This document shows, in pieces, positions 41,907-49,664 of a DNA stretch of 64,000 nt. The translations under genes were made by a program, and so were the position numbers. Origin of the DNA: an uncultured Lachnospiraceae bacterium (GTDB lineage Bacteria; Bacillota; Clostridia; Lachnospirales; Lachnospiraceae); assembly GCA_910587935.1 (NCBI GenBank), contig CAJUNP010000008.1, positions 1-64,000 of the forward strand, in the 5' to 3' direction. How positions within the stretch are numbered: the first letter of the stretch is position 1; each line of letters starts with the position of its first letter. The notes beneath the pieces were generated by a model. The model made no database searches, had not been told where the DNA came from, and saw only the letters and a list, made by a program, of their open reading frames with translations.

Positions 41907-42797
41907 ATGAGTAAATTAAGCAAAAAAAGAAAACAGTTCATATTCATTTCACTCCTTGTACCGGTATTGCTCTTAATTGCGTTCGTAGTGTTTCCCGCTG
42001 TCGATTTATTTCGGATGAGCTTTACCGACTGGGACGGATATTCTCCAAGCAGTAATTTTATCTGGCTGGAAAACTATGCGGCCATGTTTAAAAACAAGGA
42101 TTTATGGCTTTCATTGAAAAACAACGCCGTTTACTTTGTAATTCATTTGTTTATGATTCTGGTGGAACTGGCTTTTGCCGTACTGCTGACAAGTAAGCTT
42201 CGGGCCGCGAAATTTTATAAAACCATGGTGTTTATGCCCTACATTATAAACGGCGTGGCGATTTCCTACGCATTTTCCTATTTCTTTTCACCGGTAAACG
42301 GAGCCTTTAACTCCATTTTGGAGGCGCTTCATATGGAGAGCTTTATACGCAACTGGCTGTCCGATGAGAAAATCGTCAATTTCGTGCTGGCCTTTGTTTC
42401 TCTGTGGCGTTTCAGCGGCTATCACATTATTCTCTTTATGGCGGCGCTGCAGTCCATCCCGCAGGATGTGGAGGAAGCGGCCAGGGTAGACGGGGCCAAT
42501 GCATGGCAGTTGTTCCGCTACGTACAGATTCCGGCGATTATGCTGATGGTGGACTTTGTCTTGTTTGACAATATCCGCGGCGCATTGCAGGTGTTCGATA
42601 TTCCCTTTGTTATGACGGCGGGCGGACCTGGTTATGCATCCTCAACCTTTACTCTCTATACGATCAAGACCGCCTTTACCTTCTCCAATTTCGGCCTTGC
42701 GTCAACGATGGCCGTGGCGATCATGGTAATGATTGTGGTAATATATGTGATTCAGAACAAGCTGATCCACGGTCTGATTTTAAAGGACAGGAGGTAG
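41907..42797 (+). CDS. Sugar ABC transporter permease (MalF/UgpA type)
   Basis: A 296-residue permease with six transmembrane helices. The cytoplasmic EAA loop that contacts the ATPase is EEAARVDGANAWQLFRYVQIP (about residues 190-210). The start at 41907 has AGGAGGG just upstream; the frame is open further up over the hairpin but without a start signal. It pairs with the next permease to form the import channel. Part of the beta-galactoside operon. Confidence 0.93.
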   Translation: MSKLSKKRKQFIFISLLVPVLLLIAFVVFPAVDLFRMSFTDWDGYSPSSNFIWLENYAAMFKNKDLWLSLKNNAVYFVIHLFMILVELAFAVLLTSKLRAAKFYKTMVFMPYIINGVAISYAFSYFFSPVNGAFNSILEALHMESFIRNWLSDEKIVNFVLAFVSLWRFSGYHIILFMAALQSIPQDVEEAARVDGANAWQLFRYVQIPAIMLMVDFVLFDNIRGALQVFDIPFVMTAGGPGYASSTFTLYTIKTAFTFSNFGLASTMAVAIMVMIVVIYVIQNKLIHGLILKDRR

Positions 42798-42801
42798 CGG
42801 C

Positions 42802-43635
42802 ATGACAAGAAAAATAATTAACCAGACGCTCAAGCAGATCCTTTGTATCTGCATGGTAGTGATCGTCATTCTTCCGATTCTGCTGACACTGTTTGCGGCA
42901 CTTAAGACAAAGGGAGATATGGCTACGACTTCACCGCTGCTGCTTCCGGCATGGAACCGGATAACCCTTGAAAATTTTAAGGAAGTGCTGACCGATAAAT
43001 ATTTGCTTCTGGGATTTAAAAACACGGGCATTATCATGGTGATATCCCTGGTATTCAACGTAATGTTCGGAACCATTACCGCATTCATCATAGAACGGTT
43101 CCAGTTTAAAGGCAAAAAAATTGTGGTGGGCCTGTTTTTTATCGGTATGCTGATTCCCACTTTCGTAACGGAGATTGCAAGGTTCCAGATTATACAGGGA
43201 CTTCATCTGTATAATACGCTGGGGGCGCCCATTATCATCTATGTGGCGTCGGATCTGATGCAGCTTTACATTTACCGGCAGTTTATTTCGGGACTTTCCG
43301 TGGCGCTTGATGAAGCCGCGCTTTTGGACGGCTGCTCCTATTTCGGACTGTTTGCGCGGATTATATTCCCGCTTTTAAAGCCTGCTACGGCGACCGTGTG
43401 CATTATCAAGGCTATCAATATCATTAACGACATGTACATTCCTTATCTGTATATGCCTAAAAATAAATTAAGAACTCTGACCACCTTCCTGATGAATTAT
43501 GCAAATGCGCAGCAGGGGTCTTGGCAGAGTCTGGCCGCAGGTATTATAATCATTATGGTGCCTACCATTGTGATTTATGTATTTTTCCAGAAATATATTC
43601 TTGCCGGGGTGGCGGCAGGCGCAGTAAAAGAATGA
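42802..43635 (+). CDS. Sugar ABC transporter permease (MalG/UgpE type)
   Basis: A 277-residue permease, six transmembrane helices, with the EAA loop LDEAALLDGCSYFGLFARIIFPLL (about 170-195) and a C-terminal helix ending QKYILAGVAAGAVKE, which is typical of the second CUT1 permease. It starts 4 bases after the first permease stop, with GGAGG upstream. Followed 43 bases later by the beta-galactosidase genes. Confidence 0.93.
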   Translation: MTRKIINQTLKQILCICMVVIVILPILLTLFAALKTKGDMATTSPLLLPAWNRITLENFKEVLTDKYLLLGFKNTGIIMVISLVFNVMFGTITAFIIERFQFKGKKIVVGLFFIGMLIPTFVTEIARFQIIQGLHLYNTLGAPIIIYVASDLMQLYIYRQFISGLSVALDEAALLDGCSYFGLFARIIFPLLKPATATVCIIKAINIINDMYIPYLYMPKNKLRTLTTFLMNYANAQQGSWQSLAAGIIIIMVPTIVIYVFFQKYILAGVAAGAVKE

Positions 43636-43678
43636 TGTCCGGTGCGGACGATGTATCAGCGGAAAGGAAAAGCATATC

Positions 43679-45592
43679 ATGAAAGAACAATTGACATCGG
43701 AAAAGAAAATTCCCGCATATGATCCCGGATGGCTGGACGATCCCGAGGTTTTTGCCGTGGGCAGGCTTCCTGCCCACAGCGATCATCGCTTCTATGAAAG
43801 CAGGGAGGCCATGGAGCAGGGAAAAAGCGCGTGGCGGTACTCCTTAAACGGAAGCTGGGAGTTTTACTATTCCGCCTGCATGGCGGACCGTCCGGCGGAT
43901 TTTTATAAGGAAGACTTTATTCCCGAAGGCTTTGACCGGATAGAGACGCCGGGCCATATTGAGCTGGCAGGCTACGACAGAATTCATTATATTAATACCA
44001 TGTATCCATGGGAAGGCCATATATTCAGGCGTCCGGCCTATACGCTGGGACAGAGGGCGGAAGGATCCTTCAGCCGGGCGTCCTATAATCCCGTGGGATC
44101 GTACCGGCGCACCTTTGATCTGCCAAAAGCCATGCGCGGTAAAGAGATCAGAATCTGCTTTGAGGGCGTGGAGCAGGCCATGTATCTGTGGTTAAACGGC
44201 AGGTTTGTAGGTTATGCCGAGGACAGCTTTACGCCGTCGGAGTTTGACCTGACGCCGTTTATCCGGGAAAAAGGGAATATACTGGCCGTGGAAGTTCACA
44301 AAAGAAGCACGTCGGCGTTTTTGGAGGATCAGGATTTCTTCCGGTTTTTCGGGATTTTCCGCAATGTGACGCTGTATGCCGTCCCCCAAGTACACATGGA
44401 AGACTTGTGGATTCATGCGGCGTATTGTCCGGAAGACAAAAGCGGCAGCGTGGCTTTTACGATCCGGTTAAACGGGGAACAAAAGAGAAGTCTGCATATA
44501 TGCCTGCAGGACCGGGAAGGCGCCGTATGTCTTGAGCAAAGATATCCGGCTGACAGAGATATCGTTCAGACTGAGCCTGTCAGCCTTCAAAAGGTGATTC
44601 CCTGGGATAACAGGAATCCTTATCTGTACCGGCTTACGATAGAAGTATACGGTGCGGACGGAGCGCTTACGGAGATTGTCCCGTATCCTGTGGGATTCAG
44701 AAAGATCGAGATTGTGAACCGGGTGATACTGCTGAACGGAAAACGCCTGATTCTAAACGGGGTAAACCGTCATGAGTGGAGCGCGGACAAAGGCCGGGCG
44801 ATCGGCATGGAAGAAATGCGGGAGGATATGCGGATTCTGAAAAAGAACTCGGTCAACGCCGTAAGGACGTGCCACTATCCCGATCAGATTCCATGGTATT
44901 ATCTTTGCGATGAAAACGGTATTTATCTGATGGCGGAAACAAATCTGGAATCCCACGGTTCCTGGCAGAAAATGGGAAGCGTGGAACCTTCCTGGAATGT
45001 TCCGGGGAGTCTGCCCCAATGGAAAAGGGCGGTGATGGACCGGGCGGAAAGCAATTTTGAAACATTTAAGAATCATCCGTCCGTACTATTCTGGTCTTTG
45101 GGAAACGAGTCCTACGCAGGAGAAAATATAGCCGCCATGAACGCTTATTTTAAAGAAAAAAAGGATGGAAGGCTGGTTCATTATGAAGGCGTAGTGCACA
45201 ACCGAAGTCTGGAAGAGAGGATTTCCGATATGGAAAGCCGTATGTACGCAAAGCCTTCGGAGATTCGGGAGTATCTGGAAAACAATCCGAAAAAGCCGTT
45301 TATCCTATGCGAATATATGCACGATATGGGCAATTCTCTGGGCGGAATGGATTCTTATATAAAGCTTTTGGATGAATTTCAAAGCTATCAGGGCGGATTT
45401 ATCTGGGATTTTATCGACCAGGCGCTGTGGAGAACGGATGAAGCCACCGGAAAACAGGTTCTCCGATACGGAGGGGATTTTGACGACCGTCCGTCGGATT
45501 ATGAGTTTTCCGGCAACGGAATTCTTTTTGCGGACCGGAGCGAAAAACCGGCCATGCAGGAAGTGAGGTATTATTATGAAAAATACAGATAA
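43679..45592 (+). CDS. Beta-galactosidase large subunit (GH2, LacL-like)
   Basis: A 637-residue GH2 enzyme: sugar-binding domain (about 45-230), Ig-like domain (about 231-335), catalytic barrel (about 336-637). The acid/base is Glu477 in SLGNESYAG; the nucleophile is Glu545 in FILCEYMHDMGNS. The Bgal_small domain that a single-chain LacZ would carry at the C-terminus is not present here but is encoded by the next gene, which overlaps by 17 bases. This is the LacL/LacM two-subunit design known from lactobacilli and other Firmicutes. No signal peptide: it hydrolyses imported galactosides. Ribosome binding site GCGGAAAGG. Confidence 0.93.
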   Translation: MKEQLTSEKKIPAYDPGWLDDPEVFAVGRLPAHSDHRFYESREAMEQGKSAWRYSLNGSWEFYYSACMADRPADFYKEDFIPEGFDRIETPGHIELAGYDRIHYINTMYPWEGHIFRRPAYTLGQRAEGSFSRASYNPVGSYRRTFDLPKAMRGKEIRICFEGVEQAMYLWLNGRFVGYAEDSFTPSEFDLTPFIREKGNILAVEVHKRSTSAFLEDQDFFRFFGIFRNVTLYAVPQVHMEDLWIHAAYCPEDKSGSVAFTIRLNGEQKRSLHICLQDREGAVCLEQRYPADRDIVQTEPVSLQKVIPWDNRNPYLYRLTIEVYGADGALTEIVPYPVGFRKIEIVNRVILLNGKRLILNGVNRHEWSADKGRAIGMEEMREDMRILKKNSVNAVRTCHYPDQIPWYYLCDENGIYLMAETNLESHGSWQKMGSVEPSWNVPGSLPQWKRAVMDRAESNFETFKNHPSVLFWSLGNESYAGENIAAMNAYFKEKKDGRLVHYEGVVHNRSLEERISDMESRMYAKPSEIREYLENNPKKPFILCEYMHDMGNSLGGMDSYIKLLDEFQSYQGGFIWDFIDQALWRTDEATGKQVLRYGGDFDDRPSDYEFSGNGILFADRSEKPAMQEVRYYYEKYR

Positions 45593-46508
45593 AATGACCG
45601 GCGGGAAAATAAGACTGGTTTACGGAGATGTCACGCTGGGCGTTTATACGGAGAAACTTTCCGCCATTTTTTCCTATGCCAGAGGCGGTATGGAATCGCT
45701 GGTAAAGGACGGTACGGAATGGCTGTACCGGACGCCGCAGCCCGCCTTTTGGCGCGCCCTGACGGATAACGACAGGGGAAACGGATTCGCGCACAGATCC
45801 GCGATGTGGATGGGGGCCGATGCCTTTATCCGCTGCGCCGGCATCACGCTTTGCATAGACGGGAGGGAAGAAACGCTTCCCGTGGCGCCTTACAACAATC
45901 GGTATACCGGAGAGGAACAAGCCGAAAGCGTGGTTCTGACTTTTACTTATATAACCGATACCGTACCGGAAACGACGGTGGTCGTGGCCTATGAGATTTC
46001 CGGGGAAGGGGAGATAACTGTGTCCGTGCATTATGAAGGGAAGAAGGAACTGCCGGAGCTTCCCGTGTTCGGACTGCGTTTTATCATGCCCGCAAAGGCG
46101 GACCGGTTTGTATATGAAGGACTTTCGGGAGAAACTTACCCGGACCGGATGGCGGGAGGGATTCCCGGCGTTTATGAGATACAGGGACTTCCCGTGACAG
46201 GATATCTGGTACCCCAGGACTGCGGAGTCCATATGAAAACGAAATGGGTGACCCTGTACCGCGGCGGCGCGGCTTTAACCTTTGGGGCGGATGAAGAAGC
46301 CTTTGCTTTTTCCTGCCTTCCCTACACTGCTTTGGAGTTGGAAAACGCCACCCACCAGGAGGAACTGCCGCCGACAAGAAGAACGGTATTTACAATTTTG
46401 GGCGCCGTGCGCGGCGTGGGAGGAATCGACAGCTGGGGAACGGATGTGGAACCGGCTTATCATATTCCGGGAGATGCGGATATTGATTTTTGTTTCCGGA
46501 TAAAATAA
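45576..46508 (+). CDS. Beta-galactosidase small subunit (LacM-like)
   Basis: A 310-residue Bgal_small_N domain protein. Residues 30-75 (ARGGMESLVKDGTEWLYRTPQPAFWRALTDNDRGNGF) contain the WRALTDNDRG motif that reaches into the active site of the large subunit. The C-terminal end carries VGGIDSWGTDVEPAYHIP, the family's closing loop. On its own it is inactive; with the 43679-45592 product it forms a complete GH2 beta-galactosidase. It begins within the end of the large-subunit gene (AGGAAGTGAGG upstream), so both are made in equal amounts. Confidence 0.92.
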   Translation: MKNTDKMTGGKIRLVYGDVTLGVYTEKLSAIFSYARGGMESLVKDGTEWLYRTPQPAFWRALTDNDRGNGFAHRSAMWMGADAFIRCAGITLCIDGREETLPVAPYNNRYTGEEQAESVVLTFTYITDTVPETTVVVAYEISGEGEITVSVHYEGKKELPELPVFGLRFIMPAKADRFVYEGLSGETYPDRMAGGIPGVYEIQGLPVTGYLVPQDCGVHMKTKWVTLYRGGAALTFGADEEAFAFSCLPYTALELENATHQEELPPTRRTVFTILGAVRGVGGIDSWGTDVEPAYHIPGDADIDFCFRIK

Positions 46509-46522
46509 GGAAAGGCGCGGCT

Positions 46523-46960
46523 ATGGGACAACGGATACTGAAAGATTTACGAAAATACGGGATTGCGGCGGCGGCAGTGCTTCTGCTTTATTTCCTGATG
46601 CACGCTGTTTTCAACGCCTTTTGCCCGTTGGTGGTGCTTACGGGCTTTCCCTGTCCGGGATGCGGGCTGACAAGAAGCGTCCTGTTTTTTGTGACCGGAC
46701 AGTGGAACCGTTCGTTTTCCGTGCATCCCCTCGGCGGGGCGGTAGTCGTTTTTGTCCTGTATTGCGCGTGGTTCCGCTATGTAAGGGGGAAAAAGGTTCC
46801 GGGGTTTGCAGGAATCCTTGCAGTCCTGACCGCGGCGGCGGTTGTATTATATGCGGTGAGGATGCATCTGTATTTCCCGGTCCGCCCGCCTTATACGTAT
46901 AACCATGGCAATCTTCTGGAAAAACTGGTTCCGGGATATATTGGTCTTAAGTTCTTTTAA
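46523..46960 (+). CDS. DUF2752 membrane protein
   Basis: A 145-residue membrane protein with three or four hydrophobic helices. The motif LTGFPCPGCGLTRSVLFFVTGQW (about residues 36-58) with the CPxCGLTR core is the signature of DUF2752. Function unknown; the two Cys could bind a metal or form a disulfide. AAGGAAAGG is close before the ATG at 46523. It lies 14 bases after the beta-galactosidase gene and may be read from the same message, but its role there is not evident. Confidence 0.85.
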   Translation: MGQRILKDLRKYGIAAAAVLLLYFLMHAVFNAFCPLVVLTGFPCPGCGLTRSVLFFVTGQWNRSFSVHPLGGAVVVFVLYCAWFRYVRGKKVPGFAGILAVLTAAAVVLYAVRMHLYFPVRPPYTYNHGNLLEKLVPGYIGLKFF

Positions 46961-47000
46961 ATTTTGCTATTTGAACTTGCAAATGAAAAGAGAGATATCA

Positions 47001-47029
47001 TAGACTAATTCTTAAAATTATGGTATTCT
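47001..47029 (+). promoter_or_regulatory. Promoter of the DUF4190-like gene
   Basis: TAGACT (47001-47006), 17 bases, TATTCT (47024-47029) with an extended TGG before the -10 box. Confidence 0.6.
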
Positions 47030-47054
47030 GAAAAAAAGGGTTTAGGAGGACATG

Positions 47055-47453
47055 ATGGATAATAATAACTGGAATACATATGAACAAAATCAGGAACCGA
47101 ATCCGTATCAGCAGCAAGGTACGCCTCAGCAGCCGAATCCGTATGGGCAGCCGGGAATGTCCGGGCAGGGAAGTCCGTATGGATTGCCGGGCGGATATCC
47201 GCCTCCTGCTTACCAGCAGTACAAAAAAGAAGAAGAACCGGTCAAAATATCCGAATACCTGTTGATACTTGGTTTATGCACATTTCTTCCCTGTGTGGGA
47301 ATTATTCTGTTATTTGTGTTTGCCTTCAGCAAAGACGAGAAAGAAAGCAAACGAAATTTCTGTAAGGCTTATTTAATCGTGATGGGAATTGGGTTTGCGT
47401 TGCTCATTATTTATCTGATTATTAATTTTGCGATTCTGGCCGCGATGTTATAG
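47055..47453 (+). CDS. Small membrane protein with Pro/Gln-rich N-terminus
   Basis: A 132-residue protein: residues 1-55 are low-complexity, rich in Gln, Pro, Asn, Gly and Tyr (NPYQQQG, NPYGQPG, GGYPPPAYQQ). Two transmembrane helices follow (about 66-90 and 108-131). This resembles the CD20- or DUF4190-like small membrane proteins of Clostridia with a cytoplasmic disordered head. The ATG at 47055 is chosen because AGGAGG (47044-47049) is 5 bases from it and only 2 from the ATG before. The 3' end overlaps the LacI gene on the other strand by 32 bases. Confidence 0.7.
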   Translation: MDNNNWNTYEQNQEPNPYQQQGTPQQPNPYGQPGMSGQGSPYGLPGGYPPPAYQQYKKEEEPVKISEYLLILGLCTFLPCVGIILLFVFAFSKDEKESKRNFCKAYLIVMGIGFALLIIYLIINFAILAAML

Positions 47454-48495
47454 AAGCACAGCTTTCCCTGAGAAGCAGTTCGGGCGACAGATCCGGTCTG
47501 TGGGGAAGAGCGGTATTTTGTATACGGGCAAGCAGCACTTCGATGGCATATTGTCCCAGACGCCGGTCATGCCGGTTCAGGGTGGTCAGCCGCGGCGTAA
47601 AAAAGCCGCTGTGACAGAAAGCGTCGCAGCTGACTACGGAGAGATCCTGCGGGACGGACAGTCCCAGATCGGCCGCGGCACGGAGAGCGCCGAGCGCAAC
47701 ATAATCATTCATGGCCAACAAAGCGGTTGGCCTTTTTTTTATTGTCAGCAGTCTTTTGGCGGACAGGTATCCGTCGGATGTGTAAAAGTCGGAGGTTTCA
47801 ATCAGCGACGGGTCAGCGTCGATCTCCAATTTTGAAAGGGTATCCCGGTAAACGGAAAGTCTTGCTTCCGTAACGGATACGCCGGATTCTCCGCCTGTAA
47901 AACCGATGCGCCGGTGGCCTAAGGAGGCCAGATAACGGATGGGAATTTCGAGATCCCGCGCATTTTCTCGGTTTATAAATATACCGGGAATTCCGGGGAT
48001 TTCCTGCCCGATCAGAACGGTCGGAATACAGGAGGCAAGGCGGCGCAGGGCGTTTATATAGTCGTCGCTGATTTGGCACAGATCCAGCTGGCCGCCTGCT
48101 ACAATGACGCCGTCAGCCTTTTTATCCATGATCATCTGAAAGTAAGTTTTTTCTTTCTCTTTTTCACCGGAATGAAACGAAGACGCGGTAAAGGATGTAT
48201 TACACAGAATAACGGAATAATGGAACTGATGCGCAATCCGTTCGATTTCACTGAAAAGCGTAGAAAAGTAAGGATTGGTAATGTCGGGAACAAGAACGCC
48301 AAGAGTTTTTGTCTGACGGCGGATCAATCCCTGGGCCAGGGTGTTGGGCGAATAATTATATTTTTCAATTACGGCTTCCACACGCGCTTTTGTTTTGGGG
48401 GATACCGGAACCGTACCGTTTAAAACCCGGGATACGGTGGCTATAGAAACGCCGCTTTCTTTTGCAATCTGTACAATCGTAATTGATTTGTCCAT
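47422..48495 (-). CDS. LacI family transcriptional repressor
   Basis: A 357-residue LacI/GalR protein. The HTH and hinge lie at residues 1-60 (ITIVQIAKESGVSIATVSRVLNGTVPVSPKTKARVEAVIEKYNYSPNTLAQGL). The periplasmic-binding-protein-like effector domain follows (TLGVLVPDITNPYFSTLFSEIE, ADGVIVAGG, RRIGFTGG, DLSVVSCDAF). The start at 48495 has GGAG 6 bases before it; another ATG 4 codons upstream lacks one. It diverges from the ROK-GH9-NagB operon, whose leader holds two palindromes fitting LacI-type operators. A sugar, perhaps a glucosamine oligosaccharide or its phosphate, would release it. Confidence 0.93.
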   Translation of the reverse strand: MDKSITIVQIAKESGVSIATVSRVLNGTVPVSPKTKARVEAVIEKYNYSPNTLAQGLIRRQTKTLGVLVPDITNPYFSTLFSEIERIAHQFHYSVILCNTSFTASSFHSGEKEKEKTYFQMIMDKKADGVIVAGGQLDLCQISDDYINALRRLASCIPTVLIGQEIPGIPGIFINRENARDLEIPIRYLASLGHRRIGFTGGESGVSVTEARLSVYRDTLSKLEIDADPSLIETSDFYTSDGYLSAKRLLTIKKRPTALLAMNDYVALGALRAAADLGLSVPQDLSVVSCDAFCHSGFFTPRLTTLNRHDRRLGQYAIEVLLARIQNTALPHRPDLSPELLLRESCASITSRPESQN

Positions 48496-48588
48496 ACTAA
48501 TCTCCATATTTTAAGTTCCTGCCGGCAAATTATAATTTCAAAACAAGTGTAGCATACAAAAAAAAGCATTTCAATAGAGTAAAAGGGA

Positions 48589-48617
48589 TTGACAATAAAC
48601 AGCCAATATGATAAGTT
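48589..48617 (+). promoter_or_regulatory. Promoter of the ROK-GH9-nagB operon
   Basis: TTGACA (48589-48594), 17 bases, TAAGTT (48612-48617). The -35 box is perfect and the -10 weak. Transcription would start near 48624, just before the tandem operators. Confidence 0.6.
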
Positions 48618-48627
48618 GAATTTGAAA

Positions 48628-48654
48628 TGAAAAGGTTTTCAGAAAAGCTTTTCA
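48628..48654. promoter_or_regulatory. Two adjacent LacI-type operators
   Basis: TGAAAAGGTTTTCA (48628-48641) and AGAAAAGCTTTTCA (48641-48654) share one base. Their cores are GAAAAGGTTTTC and the perfect palindrome GAAAAGCTTTTC, with centres 13 bases apart. Both have the central-CG-like form of LacI/GalR sites and lie just after the expected transcription start. Confidence 0.75.
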
Positions 48655-48692
48655 TCAGTTTAAATAATTGAAATATAATCGGAGGTATGCAT

Positions 48693-49664
48693 ATGGACAC
48701 ATATCTGGGACTGGACTTTGGAGGAACGAAGCTGTTAATCGGGGAAGCGGATGAAGAAGGAAGGATTTTGTGCAGCAAGCGCTATGCTACCGGAGTTACG
48801 AACCAGCAGGACGCGGTGAAGCTGATTATGGAAAGCCTGACCGACTATACAAAAACGGTTGGTTTTAAAGGAAACGTAAAAGCGGCCGGTCTCGGAATTG
48901 TAGGAATCGTTGATTACGAATTAGGACAATGGATCGCCATGCAGCATGAAATTAAGGGAGCTCCCGTGCCGGTTGCAGAGCTTTTGGAACGGCAGCTGGG
49001 GATACCCTGTGCGGTAGATAACGACGTAAGGAGCGCGGTCACGGCGGAACTTTTACTGGGACACGGCAGGAAATCCTCCGATTTCATATATCTTAATGTG
49101 GGAACGGGTCTTGCCGCAGGTTTCGTATCCGGAGGAAAGATTCTGCGCGGGGCCTGCTATAATTCGGGAGAAATCGGTCATATGTCGGTGGATCTTAAAA
49201 ATACCGATCCCTGCATATGCGGCCGTCGCGGATGCGCCGAGAATGCGGTATCGGGAGCCGGATTTACGTATCAGGTCAAAAAGTACGGGCTGACGGAATT
49301 GCTGAACGAACAGGGACGCGCACAGGTGCAGCTTCTTTTTGAAAAGGCGGAGGCAGGCAATACGCAATGCCTGACAATTGCAGAATATGCAGCGGATACG
49401 CTGGCCTGCGTGATTATGAATCTGGTTCGTGTTACGGACCCGGATACGTTTATTATCGGCGGGGGAATTATGAACAGCCAATGGTTTAAAAATCAGGTGG
49501 AAAAACGCCTTCATCCCGAGACTATGCGGGGCGTGAAGGAGGGCATTGTCCTTTCCGGGTTTGATCCCGGGTATGCGGGACTGATCGGAGCGGTTTCGTT
49601 GGGAATGTATAAGATAAAGGAATACTATAAAGAAGGAGGAGCAAATCATGCGGGAAGAATTTAG
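48693..49664 (+). CDS. ROK family sugar kinase
   Basis: A 323-residue ROK kinase. The phosphate-binding loop is YLGLDFGGTKLLIGEAD at the N-terminus, the catalytic Asp is in CAVDNDVRSAVTAELLLG (about residue 110), then YLNVGTGLAAGFV, and the zinc site is EIGHMSVD with CICGRRGCAE (about residues 160-185). It phosphorylates a hexose such as glucose, glucosamine or N-acetylglucosamine. Next to NagB, the 6-phosphorylation of glucosamine is the likely job. The ATG at 48693 is 7 bases from GGAGG; the ATG at 48687 is too close. Its end overlaps the GH9 gene by 17 bases. Confidence 0.92.
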   Translation: MDTYLGLDFGGTKLLIGEADEEGRILCSKRYATGVTNQQDAVKLIMESLTDYTKTVGFKGNVKAAGLGIVGIVDYELGQWIAMQHEIKGAPVPVAELLERQLGIPCAVDNDVRSAVTAELLLGHGRKSSDFIYLNVGTGLAAGFVSGGKILRGACYNSGEIGHMSVDLKNTDPCICGRRGCAENAVSGAGFTYQVKKYGLTELLNEQGRAQVQLLFEKAEAGNTQCLTIAEYAADTLACVIMNLVRVTDPDTFIIGGGIMNSQWFKNQVEKRLHPETMRGVKEGIVLSGFDPGYAGLIGAVSLGMYKIKEYYKEGGANHAGRI

